Positions 1 through 24,344 are shown, numbered from the stretch's first letter. The stretch is DNA of 64,000 nucleotides from Cristatella mucedo (GCA_009760855.2 WPIO01000008.1:1308001-1372000); one strand, 5' to 3'. Notes: generated by a model from the letters alone, not told the origin. Program-made: numbers and translations.

Positions 1-66
1 CTGTCTCTCTTTGTCTCTCTGTCTCTCCCTCTCTGACTCTCTCTCTCTTGCTCTCTCTCTCGTCTG
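1..66. repeat. CT-rich microsatellite
   Basis: Imperfect run of CT and CTGT units at the left edge of the window. It abuts the A-rich tail of the SINE that follows. Confidence 0.8.
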
Positions 67-70
67 TCTG

Positions 71-245
71 TAAATAAATAAATACTAGCTGATTTAACAG
101 TCTCTTTTTGTATAGCAACAGAGGAGCATTGACGGCTATCACTGCTTGCAGTGGCGATAAAAGATCGTCCAACGCAGGATTCGAACCCACGACCTCGGGG
201 CGAGGTCGTGAAAAGCAACCGCCTTACCTAGTGTGCCATTACGGC
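71..245 (-). mobile_element. tRNA-derived SINE, family A (copy 1)
   Basis: Read on the minus strand it starts with a tRNA-like head: an A-box-like TGGCACACTAGG, then a B box GGTTCGAATCC. A body of about 100 bp follows, then an (AAAT)n-like tail seen here as taaataaataaa. The same roughly 165-bp unit recurs at 4685, 24889, 31695, 38872, 47972 and 60508, all in the same orientation in this window. The head is tRNA-like but does not fold as a functional tRNA, so this is a SINE and not a tRNA gene. Confidence 0.85.
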
Positions 246-1137
246 ATCTCTGTCTGTCTGTCTGTCTGTCTGTACTTGGGCACTCGTGGACTGGCACGAG
301 TAAGACGAGTAGATGGAGTTGAAGGCGAGGTTCTAAACCCTATAGCCGTGCAGCTCTGCACGAGATATCGTTTGAGGTACTGAGCAGCCGTGAAATTGAA
401 ACAAAACAGCAAAGTTTAACCGAGTTAGACTTGTTTTGCTATCGTAGCCTGTTATTGCTCTGCCCCCTCGCTGTGGCACACAGTTGCCCTGTCCACAGTC
501 CACATTCAAGTCCTGCTGCAGGCTAATCTTGATTGCATACAGCAAGTGCTTGAGTGTGAAAGCAGCTGTATGGTTTTTTGTCTATCGAAACATCAGTGAG
601 GCTATTAAATCAGCTGCCCTTTATCTTTACTAGCACTATTCCCTCCTTTTTTTTTATTGGAAATCTTCCTTAGCCTTTGGCCGCGCCACGATGGCTCAGT
701 GAGTACTCGACCAGCTCCGAAAAAAAAGAAAAAAAGTGCAGAATTGTTCAGATCGTAGGCCTTCGGATTGTATCCCTTCTTTTAACTTTTGTCTAGTTTA
801 GATTGCCTCATCAATGATGTTGAGTACCTTCGGCGCACTGCCGATGTGTCCTGGGCAGCAGCCTGGGGGGGGGAGAGGCAGAGGGAAGCAGATGGCACAG
901 GCTCGATTGCTGCCGGTGACCGTCAGCTGCCGTTTTTGGCGCATCGCCCGCCATGCTTCCTGTGTTCTTGCACGCCAATGGGAAGCTTGCCAGTCTCGCA
1001 TCCCTCTCGCCTTTCTGACTGCTTCTGTGGTTTCCGACTGTTGTCACGACACCGATTAGAGGCGCGCTGCTCTCTCGCACATGTCATCGTGCACCATTGC
1101 AACGTCGTGACCCCTTGCTCACTGTCTGCCGTTGCAG
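246..1137. other. Intron/upstream DNA, no gene seen
   Basis: No conserved coding segment was found before the splice acceptor at 1136-1137. Around 680-730 a short sequence resembling a tRNA 5' half (cacgatggctcagtgag) runs into an A-rich stretch, possibly another SINE fragment. The stretch is probably an intron of the gene whose last exon begins at 1138. Confidence 0.5.
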
Positions 1138-3115
1138 CAGCGGCCTGACGGCAGGGGCGATGTCTGAGACGGGCCAGAGCAGGGCCAACGCCTCTCACTG
1201 TGGTCCGTCGCTGGGCGGCAGCGGACTGTCGCTATTCTCCGGCGGCGTAGGCGGCGGCGGGTCGCTGCTGAGCTCGGGCGGGCTTCACGCGGCACCCGCC
1301 GCCGCTGCCTCAGCGCTCGGTGCGTCGCAGTCGTCGGCTTCGCTCGCGACGAGCCAGCGAGCCTCCACCCCTGAGTACCGCCTCGTGCCAATCACGATCG
1401 ACAAGCCGCGGCGGCCGTGGCTGCCGCGAGGCGCCCGCACCGATCCCGAGCTGCAGAAGGATCCTCGCGTGGAGCGCCTGCTGGAGGCGGCGGCGAGAGC
1501 GGAGGCGGAGCTGTCGTCCGAAGAGCGCAGTCCGGAGCCAGCCGCCGCCGCTGCGAACGCCGTCGGCGCCGCCGGTCACGTGGCCTTGCCCGCCATGTGG
1601 CTGCAGAGCCACAAGCTCCTCGAGCAGCTGCCGGGACTCAACATGGCCGCCCTGGCCGCAGTCGTCGCCAAGTCATCGCCTGCTGTCGCTTCGGCAGCTG
1701 CGGCCGAGACGCGCGGCTGGACCTCTCCGAGCCGCGGCGCTCCGGCGGGCGATGGCGGCTTCGCCGCGAGAGAGCTTCTCACCTCAGGTGCCTCCTCTGT
1801 GCCGTCGCTCGGCGACCTGCGTCTGGCGGGGGCGGCGGCGGCTGCACAGGAAGCTAGATCCACCCAGCAGCAGCAGCCGCCCACCGATCCGCGCCAGAGG
1901 CTAGCGGATCCTCGCGTCCGGCCGTCGGATCCGCGCGCCGGCAAGCCGGCCGCCGCGCCCGAGTCGGCCGGTCAGCAGCAGCAGCAGCAGGCAGCCTCAG
2001 CCGGGCGATCCCAGCCTCTCGCCGATCCCAGGACGGTCGATCCCCGGGCGGCCTCGTACGGCGCTGCCGCCGCCGCTGCCGTCGAGCTTCGGGCGCCCTC
2101 GCTCGGCGATCCTCGCTCTCACGCGCCGGATCACGCTCGAGTCTTGGCCGATCACAGAGTCGCGGCCGACTCGCGAATGCCTGTGGCGGCGGCTGCGGCG
2201 GCGGACCCGAGGCTGGCCCTGAGGCTGCCGTCGTCGGATGAACTCGGCGGATTCGCTCCCACTTCGGATCCGAGAACTTTCGCTGGGTCGTTCGCCGGAC
2301 CGGAAGAACTTCGCCGTGCAGACCCGCACTCGACCCTGCTGCACGATCCGCGCTCGGCCCACTCCAACGGAGCGGCCCACGGGCGCGGCGGCAGCGGCTC
2401 CCTGCGGGCCGAGCCAGCACAGCCGCCTTATTATGAGCCTCACGGGTCGCAAGCCGGCAAGCCGAGGCGTGGAGGACTGATCGGCGCCGGCCGCGCCGCG
2501 ACGCGCCATCCGGGCGCGCTGCCGAGGCCGCCGCCGGGAGTCGGTCTGCTTCCCACGCCGCTCACTCCGCCGCTCGCCGACAGCAGAAGTGCCGACAGCG
2601 TGGCGGAGAGCGCGGCCGCGCCGGCGATCGAGCCCGACTCGCAGCAGCAGCAGCAGCAGCAGCATGCTTGGTCAGCCACCGTCGCCGCCGAATCGTCTGC
2701 TGCGGCCTGCGAGCTGGAGCCGAGCCGGCCGCAGCAGCTGGTGGCGCCGGCTCAGCTGCGAGGCGAGGGCGACGGCCGAAAGATCGGTACGCGCAAATCG
2801 TCGATGGAATACAGCTCACCGCTCGGAGGCGACGGCGACTCGGACAGGCTCGATCAAGGTTTCAATAGCTACAACAGGCCTCGCAATCCGGCTCCTCGGA
2901 CTAGCGCCAGCCGGGCGGCCTTGGCCGAGCCGACTCCTTCGAGCTCTTCCAACGGAGGTGCACGCGGAGGCAGCACTGTCGAGGTCCATCGTCAGGCAGC
3001 CGGCGATCCGACGCCGGCCGCCTCTTTCGGCTTCGAGCAGCCACCGGTGTACGAGGTGCTATCTCTGAAGGAGAAGTTCAAAGCGTTCGACCCGACCGCG
3101 TCGCCATTCTCGTAG
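1138..3115 (+). CDS. ZC3H4/ZC3H6/Su(sable)-like protein, C-terminal coding exon (partial)
   Basis: This is a single long exon open to the stop TAG at 3113-3115. A splice acceptor (ctgccgttgcag) precedes 1138, so the earlier ATG at 1097 is probably intronic and the N-terminus, including any zinc fingers, lies left of the window. The roughly 658 encoded residues are Ala/Ser/Gly/Pro-rich and disordered. An ordered-looking segment near the start (EYRLVPITIDKPRRPW) is followed by KDPRVERLLEAA. About ten DPR tripeptides are spaced through the middle, and short poly-Q and poly-A runs are present. The protein ends EKFKAFDPTASPFS. From memory, DPR repeats and a terminal FDPTASPF-type motif are features of the ZC3H4/ZC3H6/Su(sable) CCCH-zinc-finger family, which acts on nuclear RNA turnover and termination of unproductive transcripts. 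The family call rests on those motifs only, because no zinc finger is visible here. Confidence 0.6.
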
Positions 3116-4610
3116 CCAGCCATGGCATGAAGAGACGTGAGCCCACCGTCCGCTCGCTTGCGCTCCTGCGGACCCTGGACCCATTTTTTGTTTGGGGAGC
3201 GATGGAGAGGGGTCGTGGCAGCAGCGGAGCAGCTGCTGCTTTTACAGATCTTTTTCCCAAATCGAGCATTTCTCGACTCCCCCATCTAGTCTCCCACCTT
3301 ACGGTCGTTGCCGTTCCTCGAGCCTGAAAATGGAATCGCTTTGATAGCTTAGTGGACATTCGTCTGCGCATCGTACATTTCGCGGGAACCTTGCAGCGCA
3401 TAGCAACCATGTCAAGAGCCTCCAGCGTCGAAGTGATGGCTGTAGCCTCGCGAGGCCTCGCCTTTATATTTGTCTACTTTTTTTTTCTTAACAGCCTGTG
3501 CAAGTTGTAGCCGATGCTTACGTAGCACTTGCCAGCTTGTTTTGATTGTAGTCGTACTTTTGTAGTACATCGTTCTTACTTTGGCAGATGCCGCATGGAC
3601 TGTGGCTTCTCGTTTACTGTGCACACGCCAGACACTTCGTTGATGCATATTATAACCTATTTATGTCTTAAGTACAACCGTACGTCATGTGCCACACAGC
3701 TCTTCGAATGCAGATCTATCCAAAGACGGTTGGTTACTGGTGCAGTTTGTCGGCCTCTTTATTTTTTGAAATGCACTACGACAGCCCGTAACTGGGCGAC
3801 TGATATCACATACCTGGCGCGCCTCCCTCGAACGACGACATCGCTAGGCGGCCGACCGACGGCTGAGAAAGATGCCACGAAGGGGAACGGTTTTTTGAGA
3901 TGTTTCAGCGATAGTTTTTTTTTAGCTATAGCACACTTACGGGTCCGTGCGGCGGCGGCCGACTTCCAGGACTAGCTTAAGTTGTAATTACGATTCAAAA
4001 ATCATTTCAAAAACATTCATAAGCACATCGCAATGATCAAACCGAAAATTTCACCAGCTTATTTCACCAGATCATTGTTTTTATTTCCTCATAGGTTCTC
4101 GCACGAGTTCAATAATCATGCAGCATGTGTACACGGCTGCATGTGTCGAGCGTCGGAAATCTATTGTTTAGTACTAGCTAGAATCGATTGTTCGTGTTTT
4201 GCGAAGTCACGCCCCACGGTCGCGTGGGCTGGGGCTCCCACGTGTTCAGCAAAGCGATGGTACGACTCACTAACCAGCACTTGGTGGGGTGGGGGCCTAC
4301 GATCCGGTAACCACGAGTATTATAACACTCTTTCGTTTTTCGGTCAAGTACGGTTGGAACGAAAGTGCCCGAGGTCGAAGCAGAGCAGTAGAAGCAGCTA
4401 TAATCGATGCCTTAGAATTTCTTTACTGCATGTGTACAGTGCCTAGAAAGAGATATTCTTGGAGAGCGCAATGCAAGTATCTTAGTACCATATTTATTAT
4501 TACAATTGAGTTAGTTTGTTGCACTGTCTGAATTGCATAGCAAGCAAAATCTGCCTTCGGCACTTTTTAAGTGAAAGTTTAAGGGAATAAAAGGGTAGGT
4601 AACATCTGTA
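3116..4610 (+). other. 3' UTR of the DPR-repeat gene
   Basis: The GC content drops after the stop codon and no other gene or repeat is seen up to a candidate poly(A) signal at 4586-4591. This is consistent with a 3' UTR of about 1.5 kb. No splice or cDNA evidence is available. Confidence 0.5.
4586..4591 (+). terminator. Candidate poly(A) signal of the ZC3H4-like gene
   Basis: AATAAA lies about 1.47 kb after the stop codon, just before a SINE and upstream of the converging V-ATPase gene's 3' end. Confidence 0.45.
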
Positions 4611-4684
4611 GGCTCGTCGGTGCTTGCTTTGGTCGAAGCAGGAGAGATTAGAAAAAGGAACAGAAATGAAGCCCGGACGCTCAC

Positions 4685-4870
4685 CTAAAATAAATAAATA
4701 AATCCTAGCTGATTAAACAGCCTCCTTTTGTATAGCGACAGAAGAGCCTTTACGGCTATCACCACCGCTGGCAGTGGCGATAAAGGATCGCCCACCCCAG
4801 GAATCTAACCCACGACCTCGGGACCGAGGTCGTGAAAGCAACCACCTTACCTAGTGTGTCATCACGGCTC
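4685..4870 (-). mobile_element. tRNA-derived SINE, family A (copy 2)
   Basis: Near full length, with the same head, body and (AAAT)n tail as copy 1. It lies between the 3' ends of the two convergent genes. Confidence 0.85.
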
Positions 4871-5461
4871 ACCTGGACGCAAGCCGCAAGTGACCAAGCT
4901 GCAACAGCCGTGCGATTGCAAGTGGCTCCTCCAGAGCTGCAAATGACTCCCACGCGTGACTGACCACGCGTCCTGGCTTGGCTTTTAGCCAGCTGGCCGA
5001 CCTCAAGGTGACACTTTAATCGAACTGGCTCGAAGCTGAAGCTTGAAGGGGACAATATAACGTTAACTAAAAGTTTAAGGACAGGACCTCATCAATCAAC
5101 TTTTGAGCGCATTCCTAACGTCGAGCACACGAATTTTCTTTCAGGCTACACATTTTTCACACAGTGCAAGTCAAGCCTGATAATTCTCAAGCTCCTGCTG
5201 GGCGTACATGGGGCAAGTGCTGGCAAGTGGCCGATAACTCAAACATCCACCAGCGGCCCCAAAGGGCACCTACTCGGGCACTCGAGGCACGCGGGTAACA
5301 ATAACGACCTAGTTTACGAGTGATAGCAGTACGCGAACGTAACGGATGGAGGCAGACACGACGATGCACCCAGGAGTCCAGCATTTCCGGCACGTGCTCG
5401 GGCTAGAAGCTGCGACTCCGGCAGGCGAGCCCGGGCGGCAGACGACGCAACTGTTCGTAAT

Positions 5462-5467
5462 TTTATT
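5462..5467 (-). terminator. Candidate poly(A) signal of the V-ATPase subunit C gene
   Basis: AATAAA on the minus strand (tttatt on +), about 630 nt after the stop codon at 6100. It would give a 3' UTR ending near 5440. Confidence 0.45.
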
Positions 5468-6099
5468 GCAGCAGCAGTAGCAGCGCAAGACCCGAGAGGT
5501 CCTTGTTAAATTTCGTATATTGTACCTACGATTATGACACAGAACTGTTCCTCAGCGGGCAGCGCTCCTTCCGATCGCTCCGGAATTTGTGACGACAGCT
5601 ACTCACTCACTAGGCCGTCAGCTGGCGACCCGCGAGTCGCCAGCTGCCAGCATCTCTCGCGCTGCCACCACTGCCGAGCAGTGGCGTCGGCGGCGGCCGG
5701 AGCGCGGAGCGACCGACGAGCACTCGCTCGTTCGCCTGCTCTTGACTGCGGCCCACGGCTGCCGCTCCGGTTTGCACGTCGACCGGACGACGGCGGCCAC
5801 TGCGGCACGCAGCGGCACGCAGCAGCACGAGCAGCGCTCCGCCAGCCGATCGATCGTCTGTCACATCAGCGCTCAGCGACCGATCGTCTGTCGCTCGCTT
5901 GCTGCTCATCCGTCACCGAAGCAGCAGCAGCAGCGGCGGCGGCGCGAGACGGTGATGGCGGTCGGATGGTGGGCGGTGACGGCAACCATAGGGCGGCAGC
6001 GGGAGACGCGCTGCTGCGTTCCGCCGCCGCTGCAAGGCCCCGCCAGGCGCTGGCGCTGCCTGCTTCCCTGCATGCGCACGCCGCGGGACTCGGCCCGGC

Positions 6100-18500
<12,401 letters not shown>

Positions 18501-20325
18501 CTTTGGTGCTTCTTCGCCCTGCAGAACGAAGCGTGGCGACACGCCAGTCGAACGAAGCCCGGCGAAGAAGCAGAGGCTGCTGGGACGCGCTGCGTCGTCG
18601 CAGTGCGCGACCCGCGAACGCCTCGCAGCGACCAACGACCGTGAGGCTGCTGCTGCCGCCCCCGCACTGAGTCCGGTTGGCCGTCCGGCTTGCGCCCAGC
18701 ATAGTTGCCGCGCCGGCGGCGGACGCGCATCGCTTCAACGCATTTCACAGGCGAGAGGGCCTTACCGACCTTACGACGAGCGCTCGGCTGTCCGGAAGAG
18801 TGCGAAGCTTAACTGGATTCGGCCACCCGGAGGGCTCGGAGGGCCAGTTTAAACTGGCGGCGCGAGAGCGAGCTGGCCACGCGGCCTACATGGCGACCGA
18901 ATACACCGCCGTCGCGGCGACCAGTGCAGGAAAGTCTGGGCGCGGACAGAGTAAACGCGACCGAGGAGGGACCGCGGCCGGCGGGGCGATTTCGCGACCC
19001 GATGGAGGCTGCGCGCTCTCGCGGGCGCCGGCTGCTAGCCGATGGGGCGAGCGCCTTGTATTGCGCAGAAAGCGTGCCCTGCATCGCATGCATCGTATGG
19101 CAAAGCGGCGAGAACCTCAATGGCGACGTCAAAATCGCGACGCGCGACACTACGTCTACACACCTTACAGCAGGCCGAGCGGATGCGCCAGAGGCAGAGC
19201 GAACCCCGACGGGTCGAAGTCGGAAGCGACCGGATCTCGGTGCTCACGTGATCTGCGGGCGTATGGCGGCGGTTGTGCGTCCGTCGTCAATTTATCGTTG
19301 CTACGGTCTGGGCCCGCGCGCGCGCCGTTTTTTCATTCTGCCTCAAATTCTCATCGATCGTTTGGCTAAATTATGCGAGCGGCTATTCAAACCGCCGTTG
19401 TGCGACCGTAGGGATGACGGACCAAGAAGCTGGTGGTCGGGGGGGGCTGGGCCAGGCGGCGGAGGAGGAAGGGGGTGGGCGGGTGGTCGGCGCGGCGCGT
19501 GACCCGCTGCGTCACCTCCCTTCCGCCGCGTGCCAGCTGCTGCGACGGTGCGCCGCCACTCGCGGACGCCTGTCCGAGTTTCAGTCGGCGGGCGCTGCAA
19601 GCAAGGCGCCAGTCGCATTCAACGGCCGTGCCGCGCCGCCGTCTTCCACCCCCCCGCCCGCCCTCCGGCGAGCGAGTCCATTCGTTTGCTGCGGCGAAAC
19701 GTGTGGTGCGGGGCTCGGGGGACGCCGTCGCTGCGTCGGCCGTGGCGTTTGGGAGAGATTCGCCGCGGAGCTTTGTCGCGCGCCCGCCACGGGGCCAGGC
19801 GCTATGCAGAGGCCCTACGCCGGCGGCGCCAGGAATCGGTGAGGCGACGCCGCGCTGTAGCATTCTGGATAGGGCACGGAGTGGGGTGGGCGGTGCCGGA
19901 CGTACGTCAGGACGGCGACCGGTCGGCCGCCGGACCGGAAGCCGTGCGCGTGCTGGGGGCACCCATCCCCCTCGACCGCCCCACCTTGCCCGCCCCGCCC
20001 GAACGGCAGGTGAGGATTGCCGTCTGGCGGCGAGCCACGGTAGAGCTCCGAGAATGAAGCCGCGTTTCTGTACTGCTCGCGTCCTGCTTCGGTGTTTGTG
20101 GAAAGCTTACGCGATCAGTTTTCCCGTGGGTATTTCTTCCTATTTCTTCCTACTTGCTCCACCCCCGAGTGATGGTGGGAAATTCCGCTAGTTCTGACAG
20201 CTAGGCGATGGCCTTGTGCGATGCGCCTCGTGGCGAATTTATTAAACCATCCACGATTGGCCGCTGCATCGTTATCTGATTCTCGCTCGCCGTTGCCGCT
20301 CGTAGTTGTCCATAAGCAGGCACCC
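18501..20325. other. GC-rich upstream region of the V-ATPase gene
   Basis: CpG-rich DNA immediately upstream of the V-ATPase ATG, probably promoter and 5' UTR. Several open frames of 100-250 codons occur on both strands, but none shows a recognisable domain, and such frames are expected where stop codons are rare. Confidence 0.5.
19244..19251. promoter_or_regulatory. CLEAR-core E-box upstream of the V-ATPase gene
   Basis: The palindrome TCACGTGA lies 744 bases upstream of the V-ATPase subunit C ATG. It matches the core of the CLEAR element (GTCACGTGAC) bound by MiT/TFE factors, which control V-ATPase genes in vertebrates and flies. A match this short can occur by chance, and the transcription start is not known. 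Confidence 0.4.
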
Positions 20326-20332
20326 TCGTGGA

Positions 20333-20775
20333 GCGCTAAGCATCGCACCACTCGCTTTTCGGAATCTAACTGTTTACCTATACCTACTACAAACCTCAAA
20401 TCCTTTGGAGACTGTGCCTTTAGTTCGTATGGTCCCAAAGCTTGGAACTCAGTACCGATTTCCGTCACGACATCCCCTGACTTGACCACATTTAAAAATA
20501 ATTTTTAAAACGCTCTTATTTATGACAGCATTTAGTGGGTCCCTGCGATTCGTCCTTTATGTGCTTATGCGTGCTGACACTGCATGCTGCCACTAAGCGA
20601 ACGTGCATGCTGACCCTGTGCATGTCACCCTAACCATTATATTCATGTTGTTTATCGAGCATGCCACCACTAACCATTCGATCACGCTTCCTTTGCAGCA
20701 AATGTAAAGCGCCTAGAAAGAGATTTGAGTTCTCTGAGGGTGCTATATCAAGTGCGTTATTATTATTATTATATC
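20333..20775 (+). mobile_element. LINE-A 3' fragment
   Basis: Corresponds to the last part of the LINE-A ORF (taagcatcgcaccactcg onward), the 3' UTR, the tail hairpin at about 20706-20752 and a (TTA)n end. It is 5'-truncated and frame-disrupted. Confidence 0.85.
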
Positions 20776-21503
20776 ATTATTAGTATTATTGAGGCTTCTG
20801 TGATTTCGACGATAGAGCCGCCCGCCATGCTTTTCAATGCAATTAAGAAGCCGTGCCCCTGACGGAACCTGTAAGCTAGTCACGTGGCAGAACCGACAGG
20901 TCGATTTATATTTGGGCCAGGCCACTTCTTGCAGCAGCATCTATCGCAGCCCCAAGGGAGGGCGCTCTCCTCGGAGGAGGTAGCAAGAGAAGAAATCCTT
21001 ATTTTGCAGAAACCGAACCTTCATCGTCGCGGTAGCCCCTCCTGCGGGGTGGCGACACATCTGAGACTCGTTCCATAAGTTCATCTCGAGTCTGCCTCGA
21101 TCGCCCGGTGGCAGTCGAGGAACCTCTCGTGCTGACCTTTGCCCCTCGGCCAGAACGGGGCCCCCGGCAGGGTGGTGTGATGGTGGTGGGGACCTGCGGC
21201 AGGCGGTAGTGCAGATCTAACCGAGGCAGCATCACCGGCCGAGCCTGGCCAATGGCGCGCACAGCAGACAATTGGCATCTGCCGTTGCTGCCACCGACGG
21301 GTGACTTGTGCATCGAGGCAGCCTGGCCGTCAGAGCACGTGCCTGCGCAGCTGAGCAGCTTGAGCAGATGGGGCGGACGATGTGCATAGGAGTTCAGAGG
21401 GCGAACATGCTTTGAGCGAGCGAGCGAGAGAGCGGCAATGCTGAACGAGCACTGCTTATTTGCATCGCTCTGCCCCGGCGCCCTAAAGCTCAGGCAGCTG
21501 CCC

Positions 21504-21541
21504 CAACAGGCTGCTGCTGCAGGGGCAGCAGCAGCCTGTTG
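21504..21541. repeat. Inverted repeat, 17-bp arms, 4-base loop
   Basis: Arms 21504-21520 and 21525-21541 are exact reverse complements (caacaggctgctgctgc). The spacer is aggg. Confidence 0.9.
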
Positions 21542-21649
21542 AGGGCTCGCAGGTTGCTAAGTCATCTTGCCCCTGCGGTTCATATTCCGGGCAGAGAGCT
21601 TTCGCATCTTTACCAGTTTGAGGACATCGGCCGTCGGTTTCCGTCGATG

Positions 21650-21823
21650 CTACCGGCCTGGCCGTCGCTGTAGACATGCTGCCAGCTGTAGGCACGCTGC
21701 CAGCCTTTAGCTGAGAATGTTTCTGGGGTGGTGTGGCTACCGGCCTGGCCGTCGCTGTAGACATGCTGCCAGCTGTAGGCACGCTGCCAGCCTTTAGCTG
21801 AGAATGTTTCTGGGGTGGTGTGG
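21650..21823. repeat. Two tandem 87-bp units
   Basis: The 87-bp block beginning ctaccggcctggccgtcgc occurs twice in tandem with essentially no differences, so the duplication is recent. The unit is a multiple of three (29 codons) and stays open on the minus strand, but no flanking gene was recognised. Confidence 0.85.
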
Positions 21824-21829
21824 GGGAGA

Positions 21830-23400
21830 GAAAGGAGACCGCTGCTGCTGCTGACGACCGCCCGTGGACGGGATGTCCGACGGCGTGCACCGTGCTCTCC
21901 CGCCTGGTCCGGTACATTTCTCGCCCCCTCTTTGCGCGAGCACACACATCTAGCGTGCCTCGCAATTTCCGCCTCTGCCTCCCAAGGCGCATGTGCAGCG
22001 CAACGCTCGTGCTGCAGTGCTGCCACGTCGAGACAGCAGTAGGCGCTACCGTGGACGCTCTGCGCCGCGTGCTGCTGCCTCGCGCCGGCCGAGAGCCCGA
22101 GGCCCCGGATGTATGGACGGGTGCGCACAGTACCTCGGGCTGGCATCATGCAGCTAGACTGGTCGGCCAGACTTTGGCTAGACTTCCTCGAAAATCTTGA
22201 GATGGAATCTCTCCGTTTGGAGCCAGCCATCGTCAGGTCACTGAGGTCACACACGTCGCTGAGGTCACACACGTCACTGAGGTCACGAAGCGCTAGCTAG
22301 GAGTCCTTTCTTTCTCTCAATTCCATCCGCTAGGGCACGAGCCTTGGAGGAGGGGGGGCAGAGGAGGAAGAGGGTCAGGTAGACTTTGTCATTGGCTGCG
22401 AGTTGGGAGCGAGGAAATAGAAAAAGGTGCCGCTCACATTTCTGGGCTAGCAATCGATTGGTGCAGCAGTTAAAAACGCAACGAAGCGTTTGCCGGATTT
22501 ACAGCCTCAACCGAGAGTGCTCTGTCCGAAGCTGTGACGCAGTGCTCGTAAGTTGGCCGAGCCAGCTTTCAGCGTGCATGTATGTCGCTGTATGTATATG
22601 TCCAGTTTATGGACGTCGGTGTATGTTTTTATGCATTTATTCATGCAAGTCGTCTGCGTATGTGCGTCAGCGATAAGTATGTGTGTGATGCCTGCCTGTC
22701 GAAGCATGCATTTCAGTGCGAACATGTCGGTGTGTGTGCACTTCAGTTCTATATGTATGCTGGTGTATGCATGCATGTCAGCATATGTCAGTATATTTTG
22801 GTCGACAAGTTTTCCGTGCAAAAGCATGCCTGCGCTGTAGCTCCGTAGTCTATGCGCAAGGCAATCGGTCGAAAACGTGCGCTGGCAGCGATTGGCCATT
22901 CACTGTGCTAACGTTTATTCGTTTGCCCGCACGCACTTTTTGCCGAAAAGGAGGGCGCTCAGTGGCCGAGCTTCTGCCGCTCGCTAGGACGGCGCGGCGC
23001 TATGGCTGCCACTGCTGCTGCTGCAGGTGGCGACGACATTCACGCTTGAATCATGGTCATTTTAGCCGGTGTCAGCTGATGCGGTCCGTAGGCAGCACTG
23101 CGACAGTCGCTGACTGCTGCTGCTGCTCCTCCTCCGCTGCCGCCCGTGTACCGGATGTTCAGTGTCTCGCAGCCTTTCGTGGAGCAGTAGTCCCAGCCCT
23201 GTCTTGACTCCCTCGCCTGAACCTTGACGAACAGCAGCCTACAGCGACAGACCGTGGCAGGAAAGCGTTGAGAGGCGGTCTGCAGAGTGAGCCCAGAGCA
23301 CGGGGAGGGGGCACGCCGAGAGCAGGGGGAATGCCCAGAGGGGGGGGGCGAGGGAGGGCGATGGAAGTCGAATTAGTTTTGTTGCAGCCTCTCAGAGCAG
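21830..23400. other. No gene seen
   Basis: Unique-looking sequence without a recognisable exon, apart from the short tandem repeat at 22226. It lies in the repeat-rich interval between the 5' end of the V-ATPase gene and the last exon found for the CEMIP-like gene. Confidence 0.4.
22226..22285. repeat. Three 18-bp tandem units
   Basis: Units of the form gtcactgaggtcacacac repeat three times, with one variant carrying cgtcgc. Confidence 0.8.
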
Positions 23401-23409
23401 GTAAAGCAC

Positions 23410-23411
<2 letters not shown>

Positions 23412-23440
<29 letters not shown>

Positions 23441-24344
23441 TTGCACTTGATAAAGCGCCCTCAGAGAACTTAATCTCTTTCTAGGCGCTTTACATTTGCT
23501 GCAAAGTGATACGCAATAGAATAGTAAGTAAAATCATGCTTGAAAAACAAACAAAATGAATAACATGGTTAGGGGTTACATGCACTGGGTCAGCATGCAA
23601 ATGTGGTTAGTGGCAGCATGAACAGTGTCAGCACGCATAAGCACATCGAGGACGAATCACAAGGACCCACTAAATGCTGTCCTAAATAGGTATGTTTTTA
23701 AGTTTCTTTTAAATGTGGTCAGGTCAGGGGATGTTCTGATGCAGGTCGGGAGGGAGTTCCAGGCTGTGGGAGCATACGAGCTAAATGCACGGTCTCCAAA
23801 GGATTTAAGGTTTGTACGAGGTATTTCTAGACTGTTGGATTCCGAAAAGCGAGTGGTACGATGCTTTGCCTGATGGGGTAGTATATCTGAAAGATAGGCT
23901 GGAGCCATAGAATGAAGAGACCTAAAAGTGAGCGACAAAACCTTGAAGTCAATCCGTTGCTTGACTGGTAACCAGTGCAGGTCGGCGAGAAGTGGAGTAA
24001 TGTGGCAACTGCGACGCTCACGACAGACAAGCCTAGCTGCAGAGTTTTGCACCAGCTGCAATCGCCTGATCGCACATGCTGGTAGGCCAGTAAGCAGTGA
24101 GTTGCAGAAGTCGAGACGAGATGTCACGAATGCATGGACCAACTTGGACGTGGTATCCTTATCTAAACAAGCCCTAATTTTAGCAATGTTATGAAGCTGA
24201 AAATAGGCTGATTTGACTGTGGAGCTGATATGGTCGTCTAACGAGAGGTCGCTTTGGAATATGACACCTAGATTTCGAGCTGATGCAACTGGAGATATGC
24301 TGGCAGAGCCAATTTTGAAAGTCAGCCTTTCCAATTTCGACACG
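23412..24344 (-). mobile_element. LINE-A, CR1/L2-like non-LTR retrotransposon, 5'-truncated
   Basis: The minus strand keeps an open frame of about 228 codons from 24343 to 23657. It encodes the region after the reverse-transcriptase core of CR1/L2-like elements: LGVIFQSDLSLDDHIS, LVHAFVTSRLDFCNSLL, LQLVQNSAARLV, HWLPVKQRIDFK and APAYLSDIL. The 3' UTR then leads to the tail hairpin and (TTA)n at 23412. This is the least damaged LINE-A ORF fragment in the window. The RT catalytic motif lies upstream of the truncation. Confidence 0.9.

Noticed and set aside
180-245. tRNA gene in the SINE heads
   Set aside because: The A and B boxes are present, but the cloverleaf is degenerate and the unit recurs with a shared body and tail. 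These are SINEs.
19273-20191. Long + frames of about 190-250 codons upstream of the V-ATPase gene
   Set aside because: GC-rich chance frames rich in Arg, Pro and Gly. Several overlap in different frames with no conserved segment.
22226-22285. CRISPR-like short repeats
   Set aside because: Direct tandem repeats without spacers in animal DNA.
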